Of a DNA stretch of 64,000 nucleotides, positions 6,034 through 13,329 are shown one piece after another. Source of the stretch: Pseudomonas baltica. GTDB taxonomy: Bacteria > Pseudomonadota > Gammaproteobacteria > Pseudomonadales > Pseudomonadaceae. Positions within the stretch are counted from its first letter, which is position 1, and each line of letters opens with the position of its first letter. The stretch lies in NCBI RefSeq assembly GCF_031880315.1, contig NZ_CP134771.1, positions 5,204,501 through 5,268,500 on the forward strand, read 5' to 3'. Both the position numbers and the translations under genes were made by a program. A model generated the notes under the pieces. The model saw only the letters and a list, made by a program, of their open reading frames with translations. It searched no databases and was not told the origin of the DNA.

Positions 6034-6785
6034 TGGCCGGCGACTGGATCAAATTCGAACTGACCACCATGGACAAACCCGAGGTTTGCCAGATCGCTGA
6101 CCTGGCCGATATTGACCCGGATGCTGTGGTGGGCAAGCTGATGCGCGTGTGGGGCTGGTTCGATCAGCAGACCGAAAACGGTAACGCTCCGAGCGTTAGT
6201 AAAAAGTTACTCGACCGCATGGTGGGCGTTACCGGTTTCTGCGAGCACATGAAATCGGTGGGTTGGATGGCCGAGGCCGATGGCCTTATCAGCCTGCCGC
6301 ACTTCGACCGCCACAACGGCAAGACCGCCAAAAACAGGCTTCTCACCGCAAAGCGTGTGGCAAACCACAAGAGCGCTAACGCTAAAGGTAACGCTCGTAA
6401 CGTTAGCGGCGCGTTACCTAAAGAAGATGTAGAGAATAATAAAGACCCACTCCCTACGCACGAGGCCGTCGACCCTCGGATGCCCAGCGAGATGACCCTG
6501 AACTGGGTGCCCGATGACACTCTGCTGAAGACCTACGTTTTGCACGCTGGCCTGGCGCCGAGCCTGTTCACCGAGGAAGTCCGGAAGTCCTTCACCGCGC
6601 ACTACGAGTCCGGTGGCCAGGTGAACACCCAGAAGGAATGGGTGCAGATGCTGGTCAAGTGGGTACAGCGAGACAAGGCTCGCACTGCCGCCGCCACCAA
6701 CGTTACGCCGTTCCGTCAACCCAAGCCCACAGCGCAGGACTTTGACGACGATGATACCGATTGGGCGCCAGGGGGGATTGCGTGA
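6033..6785 (+). CDS. phage replication initiator-like protein with DnaT domain
   Basis: A 250-residue protein in the position of lambda O. Residues 1-100 (MAGDWIKFELTTMDKPEVCQ...VVGKLMRVWGWFDQQ) resemble a winged-helix domain found at the start of phage replication proteins. A low-complexity linker follows (SANAKGNARNVSG). Residues about 150-215 (PSEMTLNWVPDDTLLKTYVLHAG ... TQKEWVQMLVKWVQRDK) match a DnaT-type single-strand-binding domain. The linker-coding DNA contains the iteron-like repeats described as a putative origin. The start overlaps the stop of the previous gene. Confidence 0.8.
   Translation: MAGDWIKFELTTMDKPEVCQIADLADIDPDAVVGKLMRVWGWFDQQTENGNAPSVSKKLLDRMVGVTGFCEHMKSVGWMAEADGLISLPHFDRHNGKTAKNRLLTAKRVANHKSANAKGNARNVSGALPKEDVENNKDPLPTHEAVDPRMPSEMTLNWVPDDTLLKTYVLHAGLAPSLFTEEVRKSFTAHYESGGQVNTQKEWVQMLVKWVQRDKARTAAATNVTPFRQPKPTAQDFDDDDTDWAPGGIA
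6180..6446 (+). other. putative phage replication origin (iterons plus AT-rich stretch)
   Basis: Inside the initiator gene, TAACGCT occurs at 6182-6188, 6377-6383 and 6389-6395, and inverted AGCGTTA at 6192-6198. GCGTTACC lies at 6236-6243 and 6411-6418, and CGTTAGC at 6401-6407. An AT-rich purine stretch follows at about 6419-6446. In lambda the origin likewise lies within the initiator gene O, with iterons next to an AT-rich stretch. Confidence 0.55.
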
Positions 6786-7474
6786 TGAAAAGCGTTTCCA
6801 AGATCGCCAATGGTCTGTGTGATCAGGCAAGGTCCGGTGATTTTATCCCGGCATCCGAAAACCCTCGTGCGCTTCAGGTTTCCGAAGAGCAAAACACTCT
6901 GGTGGCGGCCATCAACGAGCTGTTCAAAGAGCTGCGTTCGATCCGCTCCGCGTGGCGCCAGGCGTGGCCCGACAAGGAGACATACCATTCTTCGAAGCGC
7001 CAATGGTTTCAGGCTTTCATCGAGGCGGAGGTGTGCACCCCTGGGCAGATCGCCTTTGGCATGTCGCAGGTCCGTAAGCATCCCGGCGACTTCATCCCGA
7101 GCCCCGGCCAGTTCATCGAGTGGTGCAAGCCATCCCCCGAGATGCTGGGCCTACCGCCACTGGGCAAGGCACACCGTGAAGCCTGCCGCAACGCTCACCC
7201 GGGCATGGCAGGCCAGGGCAATTGGTCTCACGACGCCGTCTGGCATGCAGCGAAAGAGTGTGGATTCGAGAATCTGAACCGCCTGGCCACCGATCTCAGC
7301 CTGAAGCTGTTCGAGCGGAATTATGCCATCGCGGTTCGACGCATTTTGGCCGGTCTACCGTTGCAATCCATGCCTCTGGCCGTGACCCACCACCAGAAAT
7401 CCAGCAGCACGCCAGAGGTGGCCCGCGCGGCCCTGGCCGAGCTTCGCAAGCAACGAGGTGCCCGCAATGCCTGA
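6785..7474 (+). CDS. replication protein P-like (helicase loader)
   Basis: A 229-residue protein; its ATG overlaps the preceding stop (TGATG). The centre, RQWFQAFIEAEVCTPGQIAFGMSQVRKH (about residues 72-99) followed by DFIPSPGQFIEWC (102-114), is the conserved core of the phage lambda P family. In lambda, P brings the host DnaB helicase to the O-bound origin; the same role beside the DnaT-domain initiator is a reasonable inference. Length matches the family. Confidence 0.85.
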   Translation: MKSVSKIANGLCDQARSGDFIPASENPRALQVSEEQNTLVAAINELFKELRSIRSAWRQAWPDKETYHSSKRQWFQAFIEAEVCTPGQIAFGMSQVRKHPGDFIPSPGQFIEWCKPSPEMLGLPPLGKAHREACRNAHPGMAGQGNWSHDAVWHAAKECGFENLNRLATDLSLKLFERNYAIAVRRILAGLPLQSMPLAVTHHQKSSSTPEVARAALAELRKQRGARNA

Positions 7475-7667
7475 GCCAATGAACCTGCTGCCGGCCCCCG
7501 GCCACATGCGATACGCCGTCTACCCCTGCAGCTGGAAGATTGGTCTGTGCGATCAGCCATCCCCTCCCATGGCAGTGTTCGCCGATCGCGACCAGGCAAG
7601 CGCCTTCGGCTCGCGCATGTGGCCCAGCACCTTCGAAATCGTCGACCTTGAGGAATGCCGCCCATGA
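7467..7667 (+). CDS. small phage hypothetical protein, 66 aa
   Basis: A small frame whose ATG lies within the last codons of the P-like gene and whose stop overlaps the next start (ATGA). The product (MPEPMNLLPAPGHMRYAVYPC) contains a tryptophan and two cysteines, and ends FEIVDLEECRP. It looks like a small beta-rich protein and is typical of the nin-like region. A GTG at 7458 is an alternative start. Function unknown. Confidence 0.6.
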   Translation: MPEPMNLLPAPGHMRYAVYPCSWKIGLCDQPSPPMAVFADRDQASAFGSRMWPSTFEIVDLEECRP

Positions 7668-7975
7668 GAATCCGCCAGAGTCAGCTCACCAAGGCCGCCC
7701 GTGGCCGCGAGTGCCAGATCCGAGTGCCGGATGTGTGCAACGGCAACCCGGAAACGACCGTGCTAGCTCACTACCGCCTGGCGGGTACCAACGGCATGAG
7801 CTGCAAGCCGAACGACTTCCAGGGTGCTTGGTCCTGCTCGGCCTGCCATGACTACGTCGACGGGCGTGGCGGCAGCCGGCGCGGCGTTGATCGGGAAGAA
7901 TCTCGGCTGCTGCATGCCGAGGGCGTCATGCGCACCCAGGACATCTTGATTCGCGAAGGGAAGGTGGCCTCTTGA
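7664..7975 (+). CDS. YbcO/DUF1364-type nuclease-like protein
   Basis: The 103-residue product has RGRECQIRVPDVCNGNPETTVLAHYR, then WSCSACHDYVDGR. This arrangement of cysteines and histidines belongs to the YbcO (DUF1364) family, HNH-like small nucleases found in lambdoid nin regions. The likely metal ligands are Cys residues near 18, 27, 58 and 61 and His near 40 and 62. The ATG at 7664 overlaps the preceding stop; an in-frame ATG at 7655 is possible. Role in the phage is not established. Confidence 0.85.
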   Translation: MRIRQSQLTKAARGRECQIRVPDVCNGNPETTVLAHYRLAGTNGMSCKPNDFQGAWSCSACHDYVDGRGGSRRGVDREESRLLHAEGVMRTQDILIREGKVAS

Positions 7976-8388
7976 AGCCCTACGTGGTGAAGCCCGTACG
8001 TGCGCCGCGCATCGACTGGGAAGGAAAAGAGCAAGCCGCCCTGATGCTCGAAATCGAGCTCCGTATGCCTGATGTAGCGGCACTGATCTACCACGTACCC
8101 AACGGCGGACACCGGCACGTGGCTGTGGCAAAGGAGCTCAAGAAGCAGGGCGTTCGTGCGGGCATACCTGATTTGGTGCTTCCGATGGCCCGCGGCGGGT
8201 ACTTCGGCCTGTACATCGAGTTCAAGGCCACGCCGCCCAAAGATGCACCGGTTTCGGCTGAGCAGCATGCCCGGATTCAGGCTCTCAACGCTCAAGGCTA
8301 TCTTGCCATCGTATGCCGTGGGCACTTCGACGCCATGGAACAGCTGAGGGCCTACCTGCGCCTCGTGCCCACGAGGGTTTCGGCATGA
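7972..8388 (+). CDS. VRR-NUC domain nuclease
   Basis: A 138-residue protein starting with TTG (TTGA overlap with the preceding stop). Residues about 20-115 form a VRR-NUC fold of the PD-(D/E)XK class: EGKEQAALMLEIELRMPDV, then HVPNGGHRHVAVAKELKKQGVRAGIPDLVLP, with GLYIEFKA giving the E-x-K pair. Phage VRR-NUC proteins act as structure-specific nucleases and may replace a Holliday-junction resolvase such as Rap or RusA in this position. Confidence 0.85.
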   Translation: MKPYVVKPVRAPRIDWEGKEQAALMLEIELRMPDVAALIYHVPNGGHRHVAVAKELKKQGVRAGIPDLVLPMARGGYFGLYIEFKATPPKDAPVSAEQHARIQALNAQGYLAIVCRGHFDAMEQLRAYLRLVPTRVSA

Positions 8389-9680
8389 CCATGATCGTTG
8401 CGTTCTCCGATGCCGAACTGCGCCGCCGCGCCGAAGATCCGGCAGCGGTACTGATGCGCGATCCTCGCCACCCCGGCCTGTATTTCCGGTTCACGGAGTC
8501 CCGGCCGCGCGGCACCTGGAGCCTGGTGGTGCGCAAGAAGTGGCTTCGCATCGGCTCTTACCCCGAGCTGTCGGCCAAGGCCGTGCTGGCGGCGCTGCCG
8601 GAGACCCGTCAGCGGCTCGGCGCCGATGCCAAGGCCAATGCCGCCGTTTCGCCTTGGGCAACGCTTGGCGAGCTGTTGGCCTGGTACAGCGACAGAATGG
8701 GTCGCGACCGGCACTTGTCGGCCAAGCGCAAGGCCACGGCCAAGTCCGCCATCGCCTGCCACCTGATCCCGCGCGTGGGCGGCCTGTCTTTCGCCGAGAT
8801 CGATCGCGCAACGCTCGACACCAAGCTCATGTGGCCGCTGCAGGAGACCCTGTCGCTTGAGTTCGTCCGGCTGATCTTCGCGCTGCTGGTGCTGGCCTGC
8901 CGTCAGGCATTCGTGCTCGGCATGATCCCCGCCAATCCCATGGCCGGTATCAAGTTCAGCGATTTTACCAAGACCAAGATCAAGGCGAAGGCCGCGCGGC
9001 TGCGTGGCGTGCAGGTCGAGGGTCTGCTCGAGCAGCTGGCTGATGCGTTCGCCCGGCAGCCGGCCCACGGCATGCTGGCGATGATGATGCTCTGCCACGG
9101 CACGCGCGTAGGCGAGACCCGCATGGCGCTGTGGTCGCACATCAGCCTGGCCGACCGTACCTGGCACCTGCCGGCCGTGCACACCAAAACCCGTGTCGAG
9201 CATTCGCTGCCGCTGACCGACCAAGTGTGCGCGCTGCTCAGCCGCTACCGCGCCACCCAAGCCAACGGCGGCTACACCGGTCAATACTTGTTCCAGGCGC
9301 GCCACGGGAAGGGGATGAGCGAAGGGCAGGGCAGCAAGATATTTACCGAGCTGGGGCAGGGCGATTGGACCAGCCACGACCTGCGCAAGTTGGCCCGCAC
9401 TGGCTGGGCAGACCTGGGCATCGACTTCCTGATCGGCGAGATGCTGATCAACCACGCCATGGGCCACAACGTGCAGGCCTACATCCACACCACCGTGGAA
9501 GCCCGCAAGCGTGAAGCCTTGGAGAAGTGGCACGCCCATTTAGACGCCAAGGGATTTGCCGTGATTCACGGGTTGGAGGGAGTCGAAAACAAAGAGTCCA
9601 GCATCGGGCTGGAAGCCGCACCGCAGAAGGGCTGCGAGGCAATTCAAGAATCAACCATAGGCGAGGTTTCAAAAGCATGA
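8385..9680 (+). CDS. tyrosine recombinase/integrase within the nin-like region
   Basis: A 431-residue tyrosine recombinase. The start at 8385 overlaps the previous stop. The catalytic set is complete: Arg241 (CHGTRVGETR), Lys268 (VHTKTR), His331 and Arg334 (SHDLRKLAR), His357 (LINHAMG) and the nucleophile Tyr366 (QAYIH), with normal spacing. The N-terminal 85 residues resemble the Arm-binding region of P4-type integrases; residues about 90-190 are the SAM-like core-binding domain. It sits between nuclease genes and the late regulator, not next to attR at 40.9 kb. The prophage integrase could therefore be this gene or another outside the window. Confidence 0.9.
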   Translation: MTMIVAFSDAELRRRAEDPAAVLMRDPRHPGLYFRFTESRPRGTWSLVVRKKWLRIGSYPELSAKAVLAALPETRQRLGADAKANAAVSPWATLGELLAWYSDRMGRDRHLSAKRKATAKSAIACHLIPRVGGLSFAEIDRATLDTKLMWPLQETLSLEFVRLIFALLVLACRQAFVLGMIPANPMAGIKFSDFTKTKIKAKAARLRGVQVEGLLEQLADAFARQPAHGMLAMMMLCHGTRVGETRMALWSHISLADRTWHLPAVHTKTRVEHSLPLTDQVCALLSRYRATQANGGYTGQYLFQARHGKGMSEGQGSKIFTELGQGDWTSHDLRKLARTGWADLGIDFLIGEMLINHAMGHNVQAYIHTTVEARKREALEKWHAHLDAKGFAVIHGLEGVENKESSIGLEAAPQKGCEAIQESTIGEVSKA

Positions 9681-9997
9681 AAAAGAGCCACGGACCCGAA
9701 TTCCGCGCCGCACAGCTCAACGTTGCCAAGTGCCCAGCCTGCGGTGGTCGTGCCGTTGTGCGCGGCGTCTTCCACGAACTAGCCTGCGTGCAATGCCATG
9801 CCTCCGGTTGGGTTTCGGCCGATACAGGTGAAGCGCTGCCGCTGGAGGTTCTGGTGACGCAGCTGAGCATCCGACTGCAGGCCGCTGACCACCAGATCGA
9901 ACAATTGAAGCGCCCGGTGCTGAGGAGCGGTGCGGCTGCCCAGTACCAACAGAACAACGGCCGCGGCGCCGGCAAAACGAATTTCACAGGGGATTGA
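9677..9997 (+). CDS. zinc-ribbon phage protein
   Basis: A 106-residue protein whose ATG overlaps the recombinase stop. An N-terminal zinc ribbon is evident: CPACGG at about residues 18-23 and CVQCHASGW at about residues 37-45. The rest is a helical segment (VLVTQLSIRLQAADHQIEQLKRP) that could be a coiled coil, and an unstructured tail. It resembles small Zn-ribbon proteins placed just before the late regulator in lambda-like phages. A nucleic-acid-binding role is inference. Confidence 0.7.
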   Translation: MKKSHGPEFRAAQLNVAKCPACGGRAVVRGVFHELACVQCHASGWVSADTGEALPLEVLVTQLSIRLQAADHQIEQLKRPVLRSGAAAQYQQNNGRGAGKTNFTGD

Positions 9998-10000
9998 TCG

Positions 10001-10564
10001 ATGGGCATCTATAAAGACGTGATGGGCACCTTGGTTCGTGTACTGGCCGCCGACAACATCGACAACAGCACCAAGCAGTCCTGGCAGAAGCTGATCGATG
10101 CCGACGCGCGCCAAGGCGGCACCGGAAGCACGATCTCGGTTCGCGACAAGTTCGATTACGACTGCTGCCTGTACGCGCTGCTTCACCGCGAGCTGGCCCC
10201 GGCCCAGTGGGATGTGCTGGTGGCCAAGTACTCGACGCACAAGGCCAACAAGGTGGCCGCGATCGGGCGCCTGGTGTCGCGCATCGTTTCCCCCGCGCCT
10301 CAGCTGTTCGTGTACAAGGCGCTGACCGCCTGGGCAATTCCTATGCTCAAGGGCGTACAGACAGGCAAGCGTTCCACCGACATGATCGTGCTGCCCGCCG
10401 AGTTCTACGACATGAACACTTGGGATCTTGACGGTTCGCCTGAGCGTACCCGCCGCAACTGGCGTGCTGGCATCCACAAGCGTCTGGAGCAGCTGGAAGA
10501 GGCTGCGGTGATCCATGCCACTGATATCTTCGACGCCGAACAAATCTTCGTAGACGCCGCTTGA
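10001..10564 (+). CDS. candidate late-gene regulator (Q position)
   Basis: A 187-residue protein with no motif I can name with certainty. It has a helical centre (RDKFDYDCCLYALLHRELAPAQWDVLVAKYSTHKANKVAAIGRLVSR) and a C-terminal helical pair (RRNWRAGIHKRLEQLEEAAV) that could be a helix-turn-helix. It is the last gene before the lysis cassette. It ends on a promoter (TTGACC...TAAATT) whose transcript meets a terminator about 50 bases later, the same layout as lambda Q-pR'-tR'. An antiterminator role is inferred from position only. Confidence 0.6.
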   Translation: MGIYKDVMGTLVRVLAADNIDNSTKQSWQKLIDADARQGGTGSTISVRDKFDYDCCLYALLHRELAPAQWDVLVAKYSTHKANKVAAIGRLVSRIVSPAPQLFVYKALTAWAIPMLKGVQTGKRSTDMIVLPAEFYDMNTWDLDGSPERTRRNWRAGIHKRLEQLEEAAVIHATDIFDAEQIFVDAA

Positions 10565-10590
10565 CCATGTTGGCCGTTTGGCCGTAAATT
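10561..10590 (+). promoter_or_regulatory. putative late promoter (pR'-like)
   Basis: TTGACC (10561-10566) and TAAATT (10585-10590) are separated by 18 bp. The -35 box overlaps the stop codon of the candidate regulator. Predicted transcription starts near 10597 and reaches a strong terminator at 10648. Confidence 0.6.
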
Positions 10591-10647
10591 AACTCCATCA
10601 TGTCGATCTTGCGTGCGGTGATACGCAGCGACAGTCAGAACACACTA

Positions 10648-10672
10648 AACCCGGCCCTTGCGCCGGGTTTTT
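10648..10672 (+). terminator. terminator in the late leader (tR'-like)
   Basis: AACCCGGC and GCCGGGTT pair around a 6-base loop and are followed by TTTCC. It lies about 50 bases after the predicted late start, upstream of the holin gene, so late transcription would need antitermination. Confidence 0.75.
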
Positions 10673-10715
10673 CCGTTTCCAGCTCCCCGAAAGGGAGGAC
10701 AGTCGGACTATCCCC

Positions 10716-11033
10716 ATGCCTGAGAAAAATCCTGACTTCTGGGCTCAGGTGTGGCTGGCCCTTTCGAATCCACTATGGCAGGGCGCAATTATGGCCGCCG
10801 TCGTATCCCTTCTGCGTGTCCTCTACGATGCTAAGGAAACCAGCAAGCGCCGCATGTTCTTCGAATCGTTGATCTGCGGCGCGCTGAGCCTCGTCGCGTC
10901 CAACGTGATCGAGTGGATGGCTTGGCCGTCCAGCTTGTCGATCGCCGCGGGTGGCACGATTGGCTTCTTGGGTGTGACGGCAATTCGCGAGTTGGTGACG
11001 CGGTTGCTTGGTCGGAAGGCGGACTCGATATGA
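10716..11033 (+). CDS. holin, lambda-type
   Basis: A 105-residue membrane protein beginning MPEKNPDFWAQVWLALSNP. Three hydrophobic segments are visible, at about residues 20-36 (WQGAIMAAVVSLLRVLY), 48-66 (FESLICGALSLVASNVIEW) and 73-92 (SLSIAAGGTIGFLGVTAIREL), with a basic C-terminus. This matches lambda-type class I holins. It would open the inner membrane at the end of the lytic cycle. The stop overlaps the start of the spanin gene. Confidence 0.88.
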   Translation: MPEKNPDFWAQVWLALSNPLWQGAIMAAVVSLLRVLYDAKETSKRRMFFESLICGALSLVASNVIEWMAWPSSLSIAAGGTIGFLGVTAIRELVTRLLGRKADSI

Positions 11034-11455
11034 ACACGATCAAGGCCATCGCGATCGCTGTGATCATTGCCTTGGTGGGCATCCTGCTGGTGGGAATTCA
11101 GCAATACCGCCTTATCGCGCTACAGGGTGACCTGTCGATCCAGGCAAAGGCTACCAAGGACGCTGTCGTCGCTAATAAAGAAAGCGAAGCCACGATCACC
11201 ACCTTGCGTGCTGAGGCCAAGCGCAATGCCGACTACTCGGTCGACCTGAGTAAGCGACTCAAGGCCAGCGAAGATAAGGCCAAACAAGCGAGGAAAGACT
11301 TTGAAGAACTCAAGCGCAACAGTAAGCCTGTTCGTGATTGGGCTGCTCAGCCTTTGCCTGACGGGCTGCGCGGGAAAGCCCCAGCCGGTAGTGGTAAAGA
11401 CGACGGCGGTAAGGCTGGAGTCGCCCAAGATGGTGCCGTGCGAACGGGTCAGTGA
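11030..11455 (+). CDS. i-spanin, Rz-like
   Basis: A 141-residue protein with an N-terminal signal anchor (TIKAIAIAVIIALVGILLVGI) and a long charged coiled-coil-like region (residues about 30-95, rich in K, E, A), the organisation of an Rz inner-membrane spanin. Its ATG shares a base with the holin stop. The out-of-frame Rz1-like lipoprotein gene starts inside it, as in lambda. It would connect inner and outer membranes during the last step of lysis. The C-terminal tail (APAGSGKDDGGKAG) is low-complexity. Confidence 0.85.
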   Translation: MNTIKAIAIAVIIALVGILLVGIQQYRLIALQGDLSIQAKATKDAVVANKESEATITTLRAEAKRNADYSVDLSKRLKASEDKAKQARKDFEELKRNSKPVRDWAAQPLPDGLRGKAPAGSGKDDGGKAGVAQDGAVRTGQ

Positions 11456-11576
11456 AACCGAGGACGACCTAGCCCTGAACGGCGATTTGTGGGCGTTGAA
11501 AGATCGGGCTATCAACCTGCTCGATACTTGCGCTGACCAGGTAGACGCACAGATCAAACGGAGCCACGAGCCTTAG
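11301..11576 (+). CDS. o-spanin lipoprotein, Rz1-like, TTG start
   Basis: A 91-residue lipoprotein encoded in a different frame partly inside Rz. It starts with TTG, with GAGGAAA 5 bases upstream. The signal peptide (SLFVIGLLSLCLTGC) ends in a lipobox, LTGC, so Cys23 is the lipidated residue. The mature part is short and ends about 120 bp beyond the Rz stop. It would be the outer-membrane partner of the Rz-like protein. Confidence 0.85.
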   Translation: MKNSSATVSLFVIGLLSLCLTGCAGKPQPVVVKTTAVRLESPKMVPCERVSETEDDLALNGDLWALKDRAINLLDTCADQVDAQIKRSHEP

Positions 11577-11577
11577 G

Positions 11578-11826
11578 TTAAGGAGCTGGCCGATCTGATC
11601 CTACTAATCGAAGATGCGGTTTCTTGGCTACCTCAGGCCGTATTGATGATTGAATACTAATTAATTTTTCGAGCTTCCCCTGAAGATCTACAGTGGCGGC
11701 AGCTAGTTCTATGAGCGCTTCCGAAACCACTGGATCGAGTCCGCCTGACGCTTTCTTCAGTTCTTTAAGCGCCCGAAGAATCAACACAGTTTCTTGGGTT
11801 AAATTGTGAATAGATGAGATTGTCAA
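11578..11826 (-). CDS. possible small antisense gene, 82 aa
   Basis: A leftward frame between the spanin genes and the morphogenesis genes. It starts with TTG after GAGGTG. The product is helical (TQETVLILRALKELKKASGG ... LIELAAATVDLQGKLEKLI) and ends in a basic HLRLV motif of a kind I associate with small Pseudomonas proteins. It is opposite to the late transcript, so it could be a lysogen-expressed moron. Evidence is limited to the ribosome site and plausible composition. Confidence 0.45.
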   Translation of the reverse strand: MTISSIHNLTQETVLILRALKELKKASGGLDPVVSEALIELAAATVDLQGKLEKLISIQSSIRPEVAKKPHLRLVGSDRPAP

Positions 11827-12033
11827 TGTTCACCTCGAGGCAGTGCGTCACTATGGGAAATAAAAGAGTCAGGGAGTCCGATGTGTCAGTTTTCCAGCGT
11901 TTTTTTTTACTAAGGGCCAGAAGCAATCTCTGGGCCAATGGCCGTATAAATTACATACCGATATGATTGGACTGGTTCAGGGGGCGCCTCTAGACACTTT
12001 TGAGCATGCGGCACTCTACACCTGGAGACGATC

Positions 12034-12759
12034 ATGATCACAGTTCGAGGTCGCGGCTTCGCCGACAATCTGTCCGAGTTGACCGACATCGAGCGGCGCC
12101 AGATACCGTTTGCCACAGTGCTGGCTCTTACCGAGACAGCCAAACTGGTTAAGGCCAGACTCGAAGATGAGATGCGGTCTGTGTTCGACAGGCCCACCCC
12201 CTACACCATGAACAGCTTGCGCCTGATCCCTGCCACCAAGCAGCGGATGGAGGCCAGGGTGTGGATCAAGGACGAAGCTGACGGCGCCCAACCAGCTACT
12301 AAGTGGCTGACCCCCGAGGTGTACGGCGGACCACGGAACAACAAGCGTAGCGAGGCACTACTGCGGTCTCGCGGCATTCTGTCCGAGGGCAAGTTCCTGG
12401 TGCCCGGCAGGGGCGCGGCGCTCGATAGCTACGGCAACATCGGGCGCGGCCAACTGCAGAAGATCTTGTCTGGCCTTGGTGCCCAAGGCGATCGGCTGCA
12501 GAACAGTACGACAAGCAGGCGCAGCGTGGGCAACCTGACACGCTACTTCGTGTTGAGGAAAGGCCGTAATGCGATCGGCATTGCCGAACGGATCGGCAAG
12601 AAGCGAACCGATATCCGTATGGTGCTGGCATTCGTCAGCAAGCCCGGCTATGCACGGGCTCTCGACTTCTTCGGCATCGGCGAGCGTGAGGCAGATGCCC
12701 AGCTTGCAGCTCAGTTTGAGAAAGCCTTCGACCGTGCACTCGCTACTCGTCGTCGTTGA
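12034..12759 (+). CDS. conserved phage protein before the packaging genes, 241 aa
   Basis: Start supported by TGGAG before the ATG. The product is basic, with RRQIPFATVLALTETAKLVKARLEDEMRSVFDRPTPYTMNSLRL near the start and WLTPEVYGGPRNNKRSEALLR and AALDSYGNIGRGQLQKIL further on. I recall proteins with FDRPTPYT and LDAYGN-type blocks in many siphophages of Pseudomonas and Burkholderia, without a fixed function. A structural or morphogenesis role is likely from position. It overlaps the tail of the leftward gene that follows by 17 bp. Confidence 0.65.
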   Translation: MITVRGRGFADNLSELTDIERRQIPFATVLALTETAKLVKARLEDEMRSVFDRPTPYTMNSLRLIPATKQRMEARVWIKDEADGAQPATKWLTPEVYGGPRNNKRSEALLRSRGILSEGKFLVPGRGAALDSYGNIGRGQLQKILSGLGAQGDRLQNSTTSRRSVGNLTRYFVLRKGRNAIGIAERIGKKRTDIRMVLAFVSKPGYARALDFFGIGEREADAQLAAQFEKAFDRALATRRR

Positions 12760-13078
12760 GTTCATCGCGCTCTTTCTGAATTCGTCTCAGGTGAGCAATC
12801 TGTCCGCGAATCCGGTTCGGCAGGTCGTAGGCAATTTCTATGAGTAAAGCTGAAGTGCCGCCCTGGTGCGTTGCATGGTTTCGATCGCTGTAGAAGATGC
12901 CAGCCAACGCCGAAATTCGGGCTGCTTCTGCTGACACATAGGAGTCGTAGCCTGCCATTTGTGCCGCAAGCAAGCGCACACGGCTTAGTGCGCTGGGGTT
13001 CGGTTCTGGGCAGTCGTGCTCCGTGAGAATTGACTCGAGTTCACCCAGCGAAGCGAGTATCTGTTGGAGATCATCCAT
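12743..13078 (-). CDS. phage hypothetical protein, 111 aa
   Basis: A leftward gene with AAGGA 6 bases before its ATG. The product is helical, acidic at both ends (MDDLQQILASLGELESIL ... KERDELNDDE), with RVRLLAAQMAGYDSYVSAEAARISALAG in the middle. No family is recognised. Its start codon overlaps, on the opposite strand, the start codon of the frameshifted gene at 13077. It is one of the few leftward genes inside the late region and may be expressed in the lysogen. Confidence 0.6.
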   Translation of the reverse strand: MDDLQQILASLGELESILTEHDCPEPNPSALSRVRLLAAQMAGYDSYVSAEAARISALAGIFYSDRNHATHQGGTSALLIEIAYDLPNRIRGQIAHLRRIQKERDELNDDE

Positions 13079-13306
13079 GGCTATTCCTTTGCATATCCCT
13101 CCCTCGCGGGCGGAGTTGATTCAAGTCATACACGTTGCCGCAAGTCGGGGGGACGGATCAAGCGCCAATCCGGAGCGGATCATTGAGCTGTACTTCTCGC
13201 CATCGGCGAGCTGCTCGCTTGCAACGAACCGTTGAATGGGCCGGCCGATGGATTCAATCCTGTTGAGCCATACGAAGTGTTACGGCGTGACGGCTCGGGG
13301 GCTTGA
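13077..13306 (+). pseudogene. small gene with apparent -1 frameshift
   Basis: From the ATG at 13077 (GGAG 8 bases upstream) the frame encodes MAIPLHIPPSRAELIQVIHV and continues to YFSPS, then a stop at 13235. Moving to the -1 frame at about 13205 gives GELLACNEPLNGPADGF and a natural end at 13306. The joined product reads as one smooth protein of about 75 residues, so a single base appears to be missing near 13204. It may be a pseudogene, a sequencing error or a site of recoding. No function is known. Confidence 0.5.
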
Positions 13307-13329
13307 CGTGCCACAAAGGGTCCTTTGCC

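Noticed and set aside
8352..9539. 395-codon frame opposite the recombinase
   Set aside because: Antisense shadow typical of high-GC genes; the recombinase on the plus strand has a complete catalytic set.
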